A stretch of 64,000 bases of DNA from Deltaproteobacteria bacterium (lineage in GTDB: Bacteria > Desulfobacterota > DSM-4660 > Desulfatiglandales > Desulfatiglandaceae): NCBI GenBank assembly GCA_019307815.1, contig JAFDIV010000003.1, positions 132,353 through 196,352 on the forward strand, read 5' to 3'. Under the pieces are notes generated by a model. The model saw nothing but the letters and a program-made list of their open reading frames with translations. It did no database searches and was not told the origin of the DNA. This document shows, in pieces, positions 16,604 to 24,366 of this stretch (positions are counted from its first letter, which is position 1; each line of letters opens with the position of its first letter). The position numbers and the translations under genes were made by a program.

Positions 16604-17461
16604 ATGATTCTTTCTTTTCACCCCTGTATTGATGCAGATAAGCAGATAATACTGGGTGACAAATCTCCTGGCCACAGGATTCAGCAGCTTCTTCATAAGG
16701 CCTCGGCAGTGGTTCTACCACAAGGATGTTCAATTGAGCTTTATTCCATGTGCCGTTCCCATTGTGCGCATGTATTCCCAAATTATGACAAAAGATTCCA
16801 ATTTCCAGGGAAAATGGGACAGGTGCGGCTATTTTGTGATTTAGGCGTTGCATTTCCAAGAACAATGGTTTGGGAAAATGTGAGAAGCTTCACGAACTAC
16901 CGTAGTGCTATTCAAGAAGCCCCCCACATATTTCCCTACATAATAAAGACTGACAAAGGCCATGAGGGTGAAGGGATTTTCCTTGTAAGAAACGAGTCTG
17001 AACTTGACTCTGCCTTACATCACCTTTCCCTGATGGAGAGACCAGGGAACTGCGGCTTTATAACTCAGGACTTTGTCCCTTGTGGTGCAAGGGCACTGCG
17101 CGTAGTGAAAATAGGGAAAAAGGTTTTTAGCTATTGGAAGATTTCTCCTGATCCAAAACAGGTAATCGCTACAATCAGCCATGGCGCAAGAATAGATCAC
17201 AACATATTTGCTCCCCTCCAGGAAAAGGGCAAAAGGGAAGCAAAGGATTTTTGTGAGAAGGCCCAAATTGATCTCGCCGCAATAGACCTTATTTTTCCTG
17301 AGAAAAATAGTGAGCCAAGGCCCTTGTTTCTTGAAATTAATTATTTCTTTGGCAGACGTGGCCTTGGCGGGTCAGAGCGGTATTACGAAATTCTTTTTGA
17401 GGAAGTTGGAAAATGGCTCGAAGAGCGGGGCCTTGACTCTTCGCGTATTAGACTGATTTAA
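16604..17461 (+). CDS. ATP-grasp domain protein (RimK-like)
   Basis: A 285-residue protein with an ATP-grasp fold: IIKTDKGHEGEGIFLVRNESEL (ATP-binding lysine and glycine loop, around 105-126), FITQDFVPCGARALRVVKIG, and the metal-ligand strand RPLFLEINYFFGRRGLGG near the C-terminus, where E and N ligate Mg. Enzymes of this type join a carboxylate to an amine or thiol using ATP. The start is uncertain: an upstream TTG (16583) is in frame and no clear ribosome site exists for either. The substrate is unknown. It lies at the edge of the dsr-adjacent block. Confidence 0.65.
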   Translation: MILSFHPCIDADKQIILGDKSPGHRIQQLLHKASAVVLPQGCSIELYSMCRSHCAHVFPNYDKRFQFPGKMGQVRLFCDLGVAFPRTMVWENVRSFTNYRSAIQEAPHIFPYIIKTDKGHEGEGIFLVRNESELDSALHHLSLMERPGNCGFITQDFVPCGARALRVVKIGKKVFSYWKISPDPKQVIATISHGARIDHNIFAPLQEKGKREAKDFCEKAQIDLAAIDLIFPEKNSEPRPLFLEINYFFGRRGLGGSERYYEILFEEVGKWLEERGLDSSRIRLI

Positions 17462-17485
17462 TTAGGGTTTTCTGCAGTCACCAAA

Positions 17486-17878
17486 CTATTTGACTTTTAC
17501 GTATATCCGCCTTGAGCGAGGCCCATCAAACTCACAGAAAAACACTTTTTGCCATGTTCCCAGCATCAGGCGTCCTCCTTCAACAATGATTGTAACAGAA
17601 CTTCCCACCAAGGTGGCCTTGATATGGCTGTCAGCGTTCCCTTCTAGATGCCGATAACCGGCTCCAGCAGGTACCAGGGACGACAGTTTGTCTATTATAT
17701 CGCGGCATACAGCAGGATCTGCCCCTTCATTAATTGTTATACCGGCTGTTGTATGGGGTACATAGGCCACACAGATGCCATCGGTGATGCCAGAGGCCTT
17801 TACCTCTTTTTGAATCTGCGAGGTAATGTCAACCATTTCTATCCTAGAAGATGTCCTGACATTGATTGTTGCAGCCAT
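17486..17878 (-). CDS. YjbQ/UPF0047 family protein
   Basis: A 130-residue protein of the small beta-barrel YjbQ family, reported to have weak thiamine phosphate synthase activity in E. coli. The family signature HTTAGITINEGADPAV and a downstream GNADSHIKATLVG plus GTWQKVFFCEFDGPRSRR are all visible. Metal-binding histidines and acidic residues are retained. It has a good ribosome site (AGGAGGTC) and is convergent with the ATP-grasp gene. Confidence 0.85.
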   Translation of the reverse strand: MAATINVRTSSRIEMVDITSQIQKEVKASGITDGICVAYVPHTTAGITINEGADPAVCRDIIDKLSSLVPAGAGYRHLEGNADSHIKATLVGSSVTIIVEGGRLMLGTWQKVFFCEFDGPRSRRIYVKVK

Positions 17879-17919
17879 ATTGACCTCCTTTAGGTTTGGT
17901 GTCGGGCAAGGGGGATAGA

Positions 17920-18008
17920 AACCGCAGAATTTCGAATAATGAATATCGAATGGAGAAGGAATTACTTTGAAATTCTGCGGTTCATAATTCGATATTCGAT
18001 ATTCAATC
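17920..18008. repeat. Heptad repeat E with 14-bp inverted arms
   Basis: Perfect inverted repeat AACCGCAGAATTTC (17920-17933) and GAAATTCTGCGGTT (17969-17982). Three heptads (atttcga, ataatga, atatcga; 17929-17949) sit beside the left arm and four (ttcataa, ttcgata, ttcgata, ttcaatc; 17981-18008) beside the right. A related copy with the same GCAGAATC/GATTCTGC core lies at 39.0 kb. Confidence 0.8.
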
Positions 18009-18024
18009 CCTAGTACAGATAACT

Positions 18025-19197
18025 CTATGGATTGATGATAAGGGAACCCGCGTCTTCCTCAGTATCTCCTTCTGTGTCTTGTGGCTCACCAAGGGCAAGT
18101 GAAAGGGTTCTGGTAAAAAGGTAATCAAGGACAATATTCTTCTCTCCAACGATCTCCTTTGCTGCTACCACGGCAATGCGGGCCAATTCCTGATCTTCTT
18201 TGTTCCAGAGTATGTATGCCATCTCCTCAAGGCGATACCTCAGAGTTTGTCTTTCTTCGAAGGTCATGTTGTTGGCCAGCCATTTTTGCTGGATCTCTTC
18301 TCGCCGCACTGATTTTTGTTCCTCGGTGAGGTATATGGGGCTATCATCGAGCGCGGATATTTCATCCATAAGGTCCGAGAGTTTTTCATGGTTGATAATA
18401 AGCAGCTTCATCAGAGGATGGGCAAAAAGTTTGTCGAGGTTGCTCTGCGTTACAAGATTTGTATCTATCTCCGCTTCGGAAATGAGCTCATAAACAGGTG
18501 ACCTTTCAAGTAAATCGGTGTTGTTAAGGAGTGTGGATCGAAATTCTGCATAGGCCCTAGCTGCCTCAGTTCCTGAGTCTTGGTTCACTGCATAAGCCTT
18601 TTCAATGGCGGTGGCAGCATGGGCCAAAGAAGTTTTTACCATGATCATGTCATCACTTTCCAAAAGGGCTTTTTTCATCTCCTTGAATCCCTTTTTGCTG
18701 TATGTTCCGTAAAAGAATTCAAGGATTCCCTGTCTCTCACTTATTACGCCAATGCCCACATCAAATCCCTTTGGAAAGCGAGGCAGCGCCACCATAACTC
18801 CCCTGGTACCTGCTGGGTCAAAGCTGCCAAGCAGGGCTTCAGGGTTTTCCTGTGCTATGGGTTTAATGATCGGGGTCTGGACGTCACCTTTCTTTATGTC
18901 TGGCACCTCAATGCCCTTTGTTTTGAGTTTGAAAAGTAGTTTTCGGGCTGCCTTTTGCACCTCTTTCTGAGGGAAGGTATCCATAACGGCGAGGATGAGT
19001 TGAACAAGATCACTACCTTCTGGTGGGAGTTTTTCAATAAACACCTTAGCAATAAAGGGGGAAGGGATTTCCTTTACAATTTGGCGTGGATCTGTGTCTT
19101 TATAATCAGCTAGTAGAGAAGAGAGCTTGGTTTCCTGTTCAGGGGATAGGGGAGTAGAGGACAGAGTTTTTTCCCTAGATTTTTTCTTTTTGCTCAT
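18025..19197 (-). CDS. Unassigned 390-aa protein coupled to pyrR
   Basis: Not recognised. A soluble, mostly helical 390-residue protein that starts with a lysine-rich stretch (MSKKKKSREK) and ends in an acidic tail (EDTEEDAG-like). Residues 25-105 look like a helical repeat domain (FPQKEVQKAARKLLFKLKTKG); the middle has a beta-rich segment with GTRGVMVALPRFPKGFDVGIGV. No catalytic motif or signal peptide. The ATG overlaps the pyrR stop by 4 bp (ATGA), so it is translationally coupled to PyrR. Confidence 0.6.
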   Translation of the reverse strand: MSKKKKSREKTLSSTPLSPEQETKLSSLLADYKDTDPRQIVKEIPSPFIAKVFIEKLPPEGSDLVQLILAVMDTFPQKEVQKAARKLLFKLKTKGIEVPDIKKGDVQTPIIKPIAQENPEALLGSFDPAGTRGVMVALPRFPKGFDVGIGVISERQGILEFFYGTYSKKGFKEMKKALLESDDMIMVKTSLAHAATAIEKAYAVNQDSGTEAARAYAEFRSTLLNNTDLLERSPVYELISEAEIDTNLVTQSNLDKLFAHPLMKLLIINHEKLSDLMDEISALDDSPIYLTEEQKSVRREEIQQKWLANNMTFEERQTLRYRLEEMAYILWNKEDQELARIAVVAAKEIVGEKNIVLDYLFTRTLSLALGEPQDTEGDTEEDAGSLIINP

Positions 19198-19748
19198 GCC
19201 TGGGCTGCCTTCTTCTTTTCAATGCTCACATGATCGGAGAAGCCGGCTTCTTTGAGGTAAACATTTATGGTTTGCTCGGGTGTTGTGGGCCAGACGCCAC
19301 CCACATAGTTGGGTGAAATCGGAAGTTCACGGTACTCCTCGCCTCGATCCACCAGCACTGCCAGTTCTATCTTCTTAGGCCTGCCGTAATCTACAAGGGC
19401 GTCCATGGCTGCACGTACGGTTCTTCCCGTGAATAACACGTCATCCACCAGGATAACTGTCTTGTCGTCTATGGAAAACGGCAGTTCCGTCTTACCTACG
19501 CGAGGGCTGGGCCCGATTCGGGTCCAGTCGTCTCTGTAAAGGGTAATGTCCAAGACCCCCATCGGGACCTCTTTATCGGTCATGGAGGTGATGGTTTCTT
19601 GGAGTCTGGCCGCCAGGTAAGCTCCTCCTGTACGTATACCCACCAGAACAACATCGCTGAGTGGTCCGTGGTTGGCAGTAATCTGTTCAGCAATCTTCTT
19701 GATGTTTTCCTGGATCTCTTCTGCTTTTAGTATGATTTGTGTCTGCAT
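19194..19748 (-). CDS. pyrR: PyrR, uracil phosphoribosyltransferase/pyrimidine regulator
   Basis: Type I phosphoribosyltransferase-fold protein. In Bacillus it binds pyr mRNA to cause attenuation and has uracil phosphoribosyltransferase activity. The 184-residue sequence has the GIRTGGAYLA segment and the PRPP-binding loop VILVDDVLFTGRTVRAA at about 98-113, plus the PyrR-typical LVDRGEEYRELPISPNYVG. No pyr biosynthesis gene is adjacent, so a target is not apparent in this window. It has its own strong promoter at 19881-19909. Confidence 0.93.
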   Translation of the reverse strand: MQTQIILKAEEIQENIKKIAEQITANHGPLSDVVLVGIRTGGAYLAARLQETITSMTDKEVPMGVLDITLYRDDWTRIGPSPRVGKTELPFSIDDKTVILVDDVLFTGRTVRAAMDALVDYGRPKKIELAVLVDRGEEYRELPISPNYVGGVWPTTPEQTINVYLKEAGFSDHVSIEKKKAAQA

Positions 19749-20096
19749 GATTTTTCTCTTGCTACTATGAGCTGACAGATTTAGGCTCCCTAATATAAAG
19801 ACTCTTCAGATCCAACCATTTCTTCAAAAATGTCCCAGACCCCATTTTTCCAAAATTTTAAAATACTAGGAAAAATAATTATTATACTTCCATATAGTCC
19901 TATCGTCAAGGAAATATGGAAATTGCACATTGGAGATCTCGCTCCCAATCTTGCAAATCCCTGCAACGTGTTATAAGATTTGCAAATATTAATGGTCATG
20001 ATTGTGCTTGTGCCTTCGGACTCCCGAAAGTAAGAAAAGGGAGGAAGTTAGCAGAAAAAGGGAAAGTTATGATTGGGTGCTGCTGGAGAACCTTTT
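19749..20096. other. Divergent pyrR-rnc spacer
   Basis: A 348-bp AT-rich stretch without a supported gene. It contains the pyrR promoter and a 125-nt pyrR leader. On the right side no near-consensus promoter for rnc was seen; TTGCAA...TATAAG near 19962-19981 has a short spacer. A 63-codon open frame at 19916-20107 has no ribosome site and is not called. Confidence 0.6.
19881..19909 (-). promoter_or_regulatory. Promoter of pyrR
   Basis: Read leftward: TTGACG (19904-19909), 17-nt spacer, perfect TATAAT (19881-19886). Leader of about 125 nt to the pyrR start. Confidence 0.75.
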
Positions 20097-20810
20097 ATGG
20101 AATCTGAACTATTAGCTGAAGATCAAGCAGAAGAATTATGTCAAAGGCTCGGATACCAATTCAGGGATATCTCCTTGCTCCTTAACGCCCTTTGTCATGC
20201 CTCTTTTTCGAATGAGCAGCCCCAGCTTGAGTTAGAAAATAACGAAAGGCTTGAGTTTCTAGGTGATGCGGTACTGGAGCTTGCTGTAAGCCATATACTG
20301 ATGGATCGGTTCGCTCAGGCCGAAGAGGGAACCCTTTCAAGATATCGAGCTGCCCTGGTTGATGAGACAGGCCTTTATCAGGTGGCCATGGCCATAGGAC
20401 TGGGCAAATATATCTTTTTGGGTAAAGGAGAAGAATTGAGTGGAGGAAGGGAAAAACCATCTATTCTGGCCGATGCCATGGAGGCCTTGATCGGTGCGGT
20501 TTACATTGACGGTGGCTTTGACCAGGCCAAGAGAGTTATTATCAAGCTCTTTTCTTCGCGTATCGAGGATCTCGGAAACAAGGATATGATTCATGACTTC
20601 AAGAGTCTGCTCCAGGAGCTTACTCAGCAAAGATATAAGACAATTCCCGCCTATAGGCTTGTGGAGGAATGGGGACCGCCCCATGACAAGGTATTTCGAG
20701 TTTCCTTGGCCATTAGGGGAGAGGTGGTTGCCCATGGAGAGGGAAAGAGTAAGAAAGAAGCAGAACAGCGGGCTGCAAAAGTGGCCTATATGAAGATGAG
20801 GAAGGAATGA
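20097..20810 (+). CDS. rnc: Ribonuclease III
   Basis: Double-strand-specific endoribonuclease for rRNA and mRNA processing. The 237-residue protein has the RNase III signature NNERLEFLGDAVLE at about 48-61, the second acidic site in ILADAMEALIGAVYIDGG, and a C-terminal double-stranded RNA-binding domain (DFKSLLQELTQQ to KSKKEAEQRAAKVA). ATG 20097 follows TGGAGAA; an earlier in-frame TTG at 20073 lacks a ribosome site. First of three overlapping genes with the radical SAM protein and era; rnc-era linkage is widespread. Confidence 0.96.
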   Translation: MESELLAEDQAEELCQRLGYQFRDISLLLNALCHASFSNEQPQLELENNERLEFLGDAVLELAVSHILMDRFAQAEEGTLSRYRAALVDETGLYQVAMAIGLGKYIFLGKGEELSGGREKPSILADAMEALIGAVYIDGGFDQAKRVIIKLFSSRIEDLGNKDMIHDFKSLLQELTQQRYKTIPAYRLVEEWGPPHDKVFRVSLAIRGEVVAHGEGKSKKEAEQRAAKVAYMKMRKE

Positions 20811-21826
20811 AGGCCTTTATAGTGCCCATATTCATCCCCAATGTGGGCTGCCCCACCCGTTGTGTATTCTGCGAGCAACCCAGGATAACCTCTCAGCCCA
20901 CCCAGATACCAAGCCCTGAAACTGTTTCTCAGATCCTGTGCCAAGCGCTCAGATCCAGGAAATACAGAGGTGCTGAATGTGCCCAGGTGGCTTTCTATGG
21001 GGGGACTTTCACACGGCTTCCCTTAGGCAAAATGAAGGAACTTCTGGAGGCGGTAAGGCCTTTTGTGGAAAAGGGATATTTTGAGTCCATTAGGGTATCA
21101 ACGCGGCCCGATGCACTGGAATTAGATCGGCTTGAGCTGATGCAGAGTTATGGTGTAAGGACTGTAGAACTCGGTGCCCAGTCAATGGATGACAAAGTTT
21201 TGGTTGCATCCAACAGGGGCCATACGGTGGCAGATACTGTTGAAGGCGTGGGAAAATTGAGAAAAATGGGTTTTTGTGTTGGGATTCAGTTGATGCCTGG
21301 CCTCCCAGGGGAGACCGAGGGCTCTTTCCAGCAAACCGTAACCAAGACTATAGGGCTTAGACCGGACGCGGTCCGCATCTATCCCACAGTGGTCATAAAG
21401 GGCACCAAGCTTGCCAGGATGTTTGAAGAAGGACATTATACTCCCTTGAGTCTTGACAAAGCGGTCCGAGTTTGCGCTGACGCGGTAATTCGGTTCGAGG
21501 CCGAGGGTATAAAGGTCATAAGAATAGGTCTTATGAGCTCTCCCAGGTTATTGCAAGAAGGGGAAGTGATAGGAGGGCCGTGGCACCCATGTTTTGGAGG
21601 CCTTGTTCGCTCTTTGGTATACCACATGACAATTGCCCTAGCCATTCCCAAAGGGATTGAGGGAAAGGACATCAGCGTAATCGTGAATCCCAGGGATGAG
21701 GCACTTTTTCGCGGGTACAGAAACCAGGGCCTTCACTACATGGAGAAAAATACTGGTGCAAGAGTCCTTTCAGTGGTGACAGACCCACATATCCAGCGCA
21801 GTGAAGTGAGGATCAATCGGGTATGA
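20807..21826 (+). CDS. Radical SAM protein between rnc and era
   Basis: A 339-residue radical SAM enzyme of the Elp3-like group with the cluster motif CPTRCVFC (Cys15, 19, 22) directly at the N-terminus, then a glycine-rich SAM-binding segment AFYGGTFTRLP and TVELGAQSMDD as in Elp3/HemN-type proteins. No histone-acetyltransferase domain is present. The ATG overlaps the rnc stop by 4 bp and its stop overlaps era by 4 bp. Coupling to rnc and era suggests a role in RNA modification or ribosome biogenesis, but the substrate is unknown. Confidence 0.88.
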   Translation: MKAFIVPIFIPNVGCPTRCVFCEQPRITSQPTQIPSPETVSQILCQALRSRKYRGAECAQVAFYGGTFTRLPLGKMKELLEAVRPFVEKGYFESIRVSTRPDALELDRLELMQSYGVRTVELGAQSMDDKVLVASNRGHTVADTVEGVGKLRKMGFCVGIQLMPGLPGETEGSFQQTVTKTIGLRPDAVRIYPTVVIKGTKLARMFEEGHYTPLSLDKAVRVCADAVIRFEAEGIKVIRIGLMSSPRLLQEGEVIGGPWHPCFGGLVRSLVYHMTIALAIPKGIEGKDISVIVNPRDEALFRGYRNQGLHYMEKNTGARVLSVVTDPHIQRSEVRINRV

Positions 21827-22707
21827 CATACCTTTCCGGATTTGTAGCCATTGTCGGTCCGCCCAACGTGGGAAAATCCACACTGCTAAATAGCATTCTG
21901 GGCAAAAAGGTGGCCATTGTTACCTCCAAGCCCCAGACCACGAGGAACCGCATCACCGGAATATATACTGGCGAGGATTTCCAAATGGTTTTTATGGATA
22001 CTCCTGGGATTCATAAGACATGGACCCCCCTTCACAAGAGCATGGTAGAATCAGCCAAGGCGGCCTTGAGGGAGGTGGATATAGTACTGTTAATAACAGA
22101 GGTGTCTGAGGCGGTGTGGGAGGAGACTTTACCAGTTATCGGTGTCCTGAAAAAGACTTCAAGACCTGCTGTGTTGGCAATCAACAAAGTGGATAAGACA
22201 AAAAAGGAGATACTCCTTCCGGCTATTGATCGGGCAAGAAAGATCTATGAGTTTAATGCCATTGTACCAATATCTGCCCTCAAGGGTATTAATCTGAACG
22301 AGTTGATGGGTGAGCTTAAGGCTCTCCTAAAGCCAGGTCCTCAACTTTTTCCAGAGGACATGGACACGGTACAATCAGAGGAATTTTTGATTTCCGAGAT
22401 CATCAGAGAAAAAATTTATCTCCACACTAGGAAGGAGTTGCCCTATTCATGCGCTGTAACAGTGGATTTTATCCAAGAGGATCCTAAAAAGAACCTGCTA
22501 TCCATTGCAGCCCGAATACATGTGGAGACAGAATCCCAGAAAGGAATACTGATAGGGAAAAAAGGCAGCATGATAAAAAATATAGGAAAGGCCGCAAGGG
22601 AGGAGCTTGAAAGCCGTTTTGGAGTGAAGATCTTTCTGGATCTGATAGTGAGGGTTGAGAAAAACTGGAGTAAAGACACGAGGGCTCTTCGAAAATTAGG
22701 CTACTGA
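21823..22707 (+). CDS. era: GTPase Era, 16S rRNA assembly factor
   Basis: Ras-like GTPase that binds 16S rRNA 3' end during 30S maturation. The 294-residue protein has G1 GPPNVGKS at 10-17, switch/G2 SKPQTTRNRI, G3 DTPGIHK, G4 NKVDK, and a C-terminal KH domain with GILIGKKGSMIKNIGKAAR. Length is typical. It is translationally coupled to the upstream radical SAM gene through ATGA and ends 0 bp before a strong palindrome that probably terminates the operon. Confidence 0.97.
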   Translation: MTYLSGFVAIVGPPNVGKSTLLNSILGKKVAIVTSKPQTTRNRITGIYTGEDFQMVFMDTPGIHKTWTPLHKSMVESAKAALREVDIVLLITEVSEAVWEETLPVIGVLKKTSRPAVLAINKVDKTKKEILLPAIDRARKIYEFNAIVPISALKGINLNELMGELKALLKPGPQLFPEDMDTVQSEEFLISEIIREKIYLHTRKELPYSCAVTVDFIQEDPKKNLLSIAARIHVETESQKGILIGKKGSMIKNIGKAAREELESRFGVKIFLDLIVRVEKNWSKDTRALRKLGY

Positions 22708-22744
22708 AACAAGAACAGCCGCTCTTAGAGCGGCTGTTCTTGTT
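22708..22744 (+). terminator. Hairpin terminator after era
   Basis: Perfect 18-bp inverted repeat AACAAGAACAGCCGCTCT at 22708-22725 and its complement at 22727-22744, separated by one base. The stem is extremely stable; the U-rich side is its own right arm (TTCTTGTT) and not a separate tail. Confidence 0.75.
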
Positions 22745-22883
22745 AGGAGAAAAGAGTACATTATCTGTTTTGCCTAATTAAATATGCAAAAGCCTTGCCA
22801 TCTTTTTTCCAGGCTTCATGTCATTAGTATAACCTCTTGATTTTCAACTACTTCTTATAGAAACAACAAAATAGGTACCTGTG

Positions 22884-22931
22884 GGGGTCAGGGGTCAGGG
22901 TACAAAATTTTGTACCGGCTGGACCCCTTTA
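22884..22931. repeat. Heptad repeat J with 18-bp palindrome
   Basis: Units ggggtca, ggggtca, gggtaca (22884-22904) lead into the perfect palindrome GGTACAAAATTTTGTACC (22899-22916), followed by a partial complement GGACCCC. The layout resembles REP-type elements targeted by RAYT/IS200-like transposases, but no such gene is in the window. Confidence 0.6.
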
Positions 22932-22994
22932 GGAGGACTTTTAGGGATAAGATATTAAGATTAATAGAAAAATAGCGGTACAAAAATTTTTACC

Positions 22995-24365
22995 TCATAC
23001 GACAATATTATACTTCTTCATCTTGTGTTGAATTAGGCTTTTGGTAATTCCTAACTTGTTGGCAGCATGGGCCTGAACATTGTTACATTCTGAAAGGGCC
23101 CGCCTGATTAAGCGCTCTTCGATTTTCTCCAGGGCCTGAGGAAGGGGCATGTCTGGGGGTATGAATCTTTCCACTTCTAATTCCACCTTGGCCCCAGTAA
23201 CCTCATCGGGCAGATCATCCAGCGTGATTACCCCATCTGTACTCAATACCACCGCCCTTTCAATCACATTCTCAAGCTCCCTGACATTGCCAGGCCAATG
23301 GTAGTTATAAAAGGCCTTCCATGCCTCTGGGCGAAGCTCTATCTGTTTCTTGCCTCCCCCCTTTGCATATTTGTCTATGAAATGCTTGACTAGGAGCGGG
23401 ATATCATCCCGTCTTTCCCGCAAAGGAGGAACATCAATCTGAATTACATTCAATCTATAAAAGAGGTCTTCCCTAAATATTCCTTGGGCCACGTCTTCTT
23501 TGATGTTCCTATTGGATGCTGAGATCACCCTTACGTCAACCTTTATGGTTCTGGTCCCGCCCACCCTTTCAAATTCCATTTCCTGCAGGACCCTCAGCAG
23601 CTTTACTTGAAGGGGGGGGGGCATATCACCCACTTCATCCAGAAAAAGGGTGCCTCCGTCAGCCAGCTCAAAACGCCCTTTTTTCATGGCAATGGCTCCG
23701 GTGAAGGCCCCTTTTTCGTGTCCGAAAAGCTCACTTTCGAGCAAAGTTTCCGTTAGCGCTCCACAGTTTATTGAAACAAACGGCCCATCCCTTCTGGGTC
23801 CTGAGAAGTGTATGGCCTTGGCAATAAGCTCTTTACCAGTTCCGGAAGGCCCAGTAATTAACACAGAGGCCTTTGAGTCTGCCACTTTTTGGATAAGGTC
23901 GTATATCTTGAGCATGGGCTTACTCTTGCCCACCATATTTCCATATCGGAATTTTTCTGATAATGCCTCTCTAAGTAATCGGTTTTCCTTTATGAGGCGG
24001 TAGTTCTCCAGCGCCTTTTTGACTGTAAGCTTCAGCTCTTCGTTCTGAAAGGGTTTTGTGATGTAGTCATAAGCCTGTTTTTTCATGGCCTCTACGGCCA
24101 TTTCTATGGTGCCGTATGCAGTCATCATGATCACTGGTAGTTCGGGGTGGATCCGTTTGCAGGCCTCAAGTAACTCCATACCGCTCATGCCAGGCATCTT
24201 CATGTCTGTGATGACCAGGTCTAAATCAGATTCCTTGACAATATTTAATGCCTTTTCCGCCTTGTCCACAGTAATGATCTCGTAGCCCTCAGGGGTCAAG
24301 AGGGTCTCAAGAACCAGGAGATAGTTTTTTTCGTCATCTACTATAAGAATTGTTTCCATTGCCAC
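22995..24365 (-). CDS. NtrC-family sigma-54 response regulator
   Basis: Transcription activator for sigma-54 promoters. The 456-residue protein has a receiver domain (DDEKN, phospho-acceptor Asp in VITDMKMPGMSG near 54), an AAA+ domain from about 140 with Walker A GPSGTGKE, the sigma-54 contact loop GAFTGA, Walker B GGTLFLDEVGDM, and a Fis-type helix-turn-helix at the C-terminus (NVQAHAANKLGITKSLIQHK). It is 1 bp downstream of the histidine kinase gene and surely its partner. Its regulon is unknown. Confidence 0.95.
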   Translation of the reverse strand: MAMETILIVDDEKNYLLVLETLLTPEGYEIITVDKAEKALNIVKESDLDLVITDMKMPGMSGMELLEACKRIHPELPVIMMTAYGTIEMAVEAMKKQAYDYITKPFQNEELKLTVKKALENYRLIKENRLLREALSEKFRYGNMVGKSKPMLKIYDLIQKVADSKASVLITGPSGTGKELIAKAIHFSGPRRDGPFVSINCGALTETLLESELFGHEKGAFTGAIAMKKGRFELADGGTLFLDEVGDMPPPLQVKLLRVLQEMEFERVGGTRTIKVDVRVISASNRNIKEDVAQGIFREDLFYRLNVIQIDVPPLRERRDDIPLLVKHFIDKYAKGGGKKQIELRPEAWKAFYNYHWPGNVRELENVIERAVVLSTDGVITLDDLPDEVTGAKVELEVERFIPPDMPLPQALEKIEERLIRRALSECNNVQAHAANKLGITKSLIQHKMKKYNIVV

Positions 24366-24366
24366 T

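Noticed and set aside
19916..20107. 63-codon frame before rnc
   Set aside because: No ribosome site, no recognisable motif, and it runs into the rnc start region.
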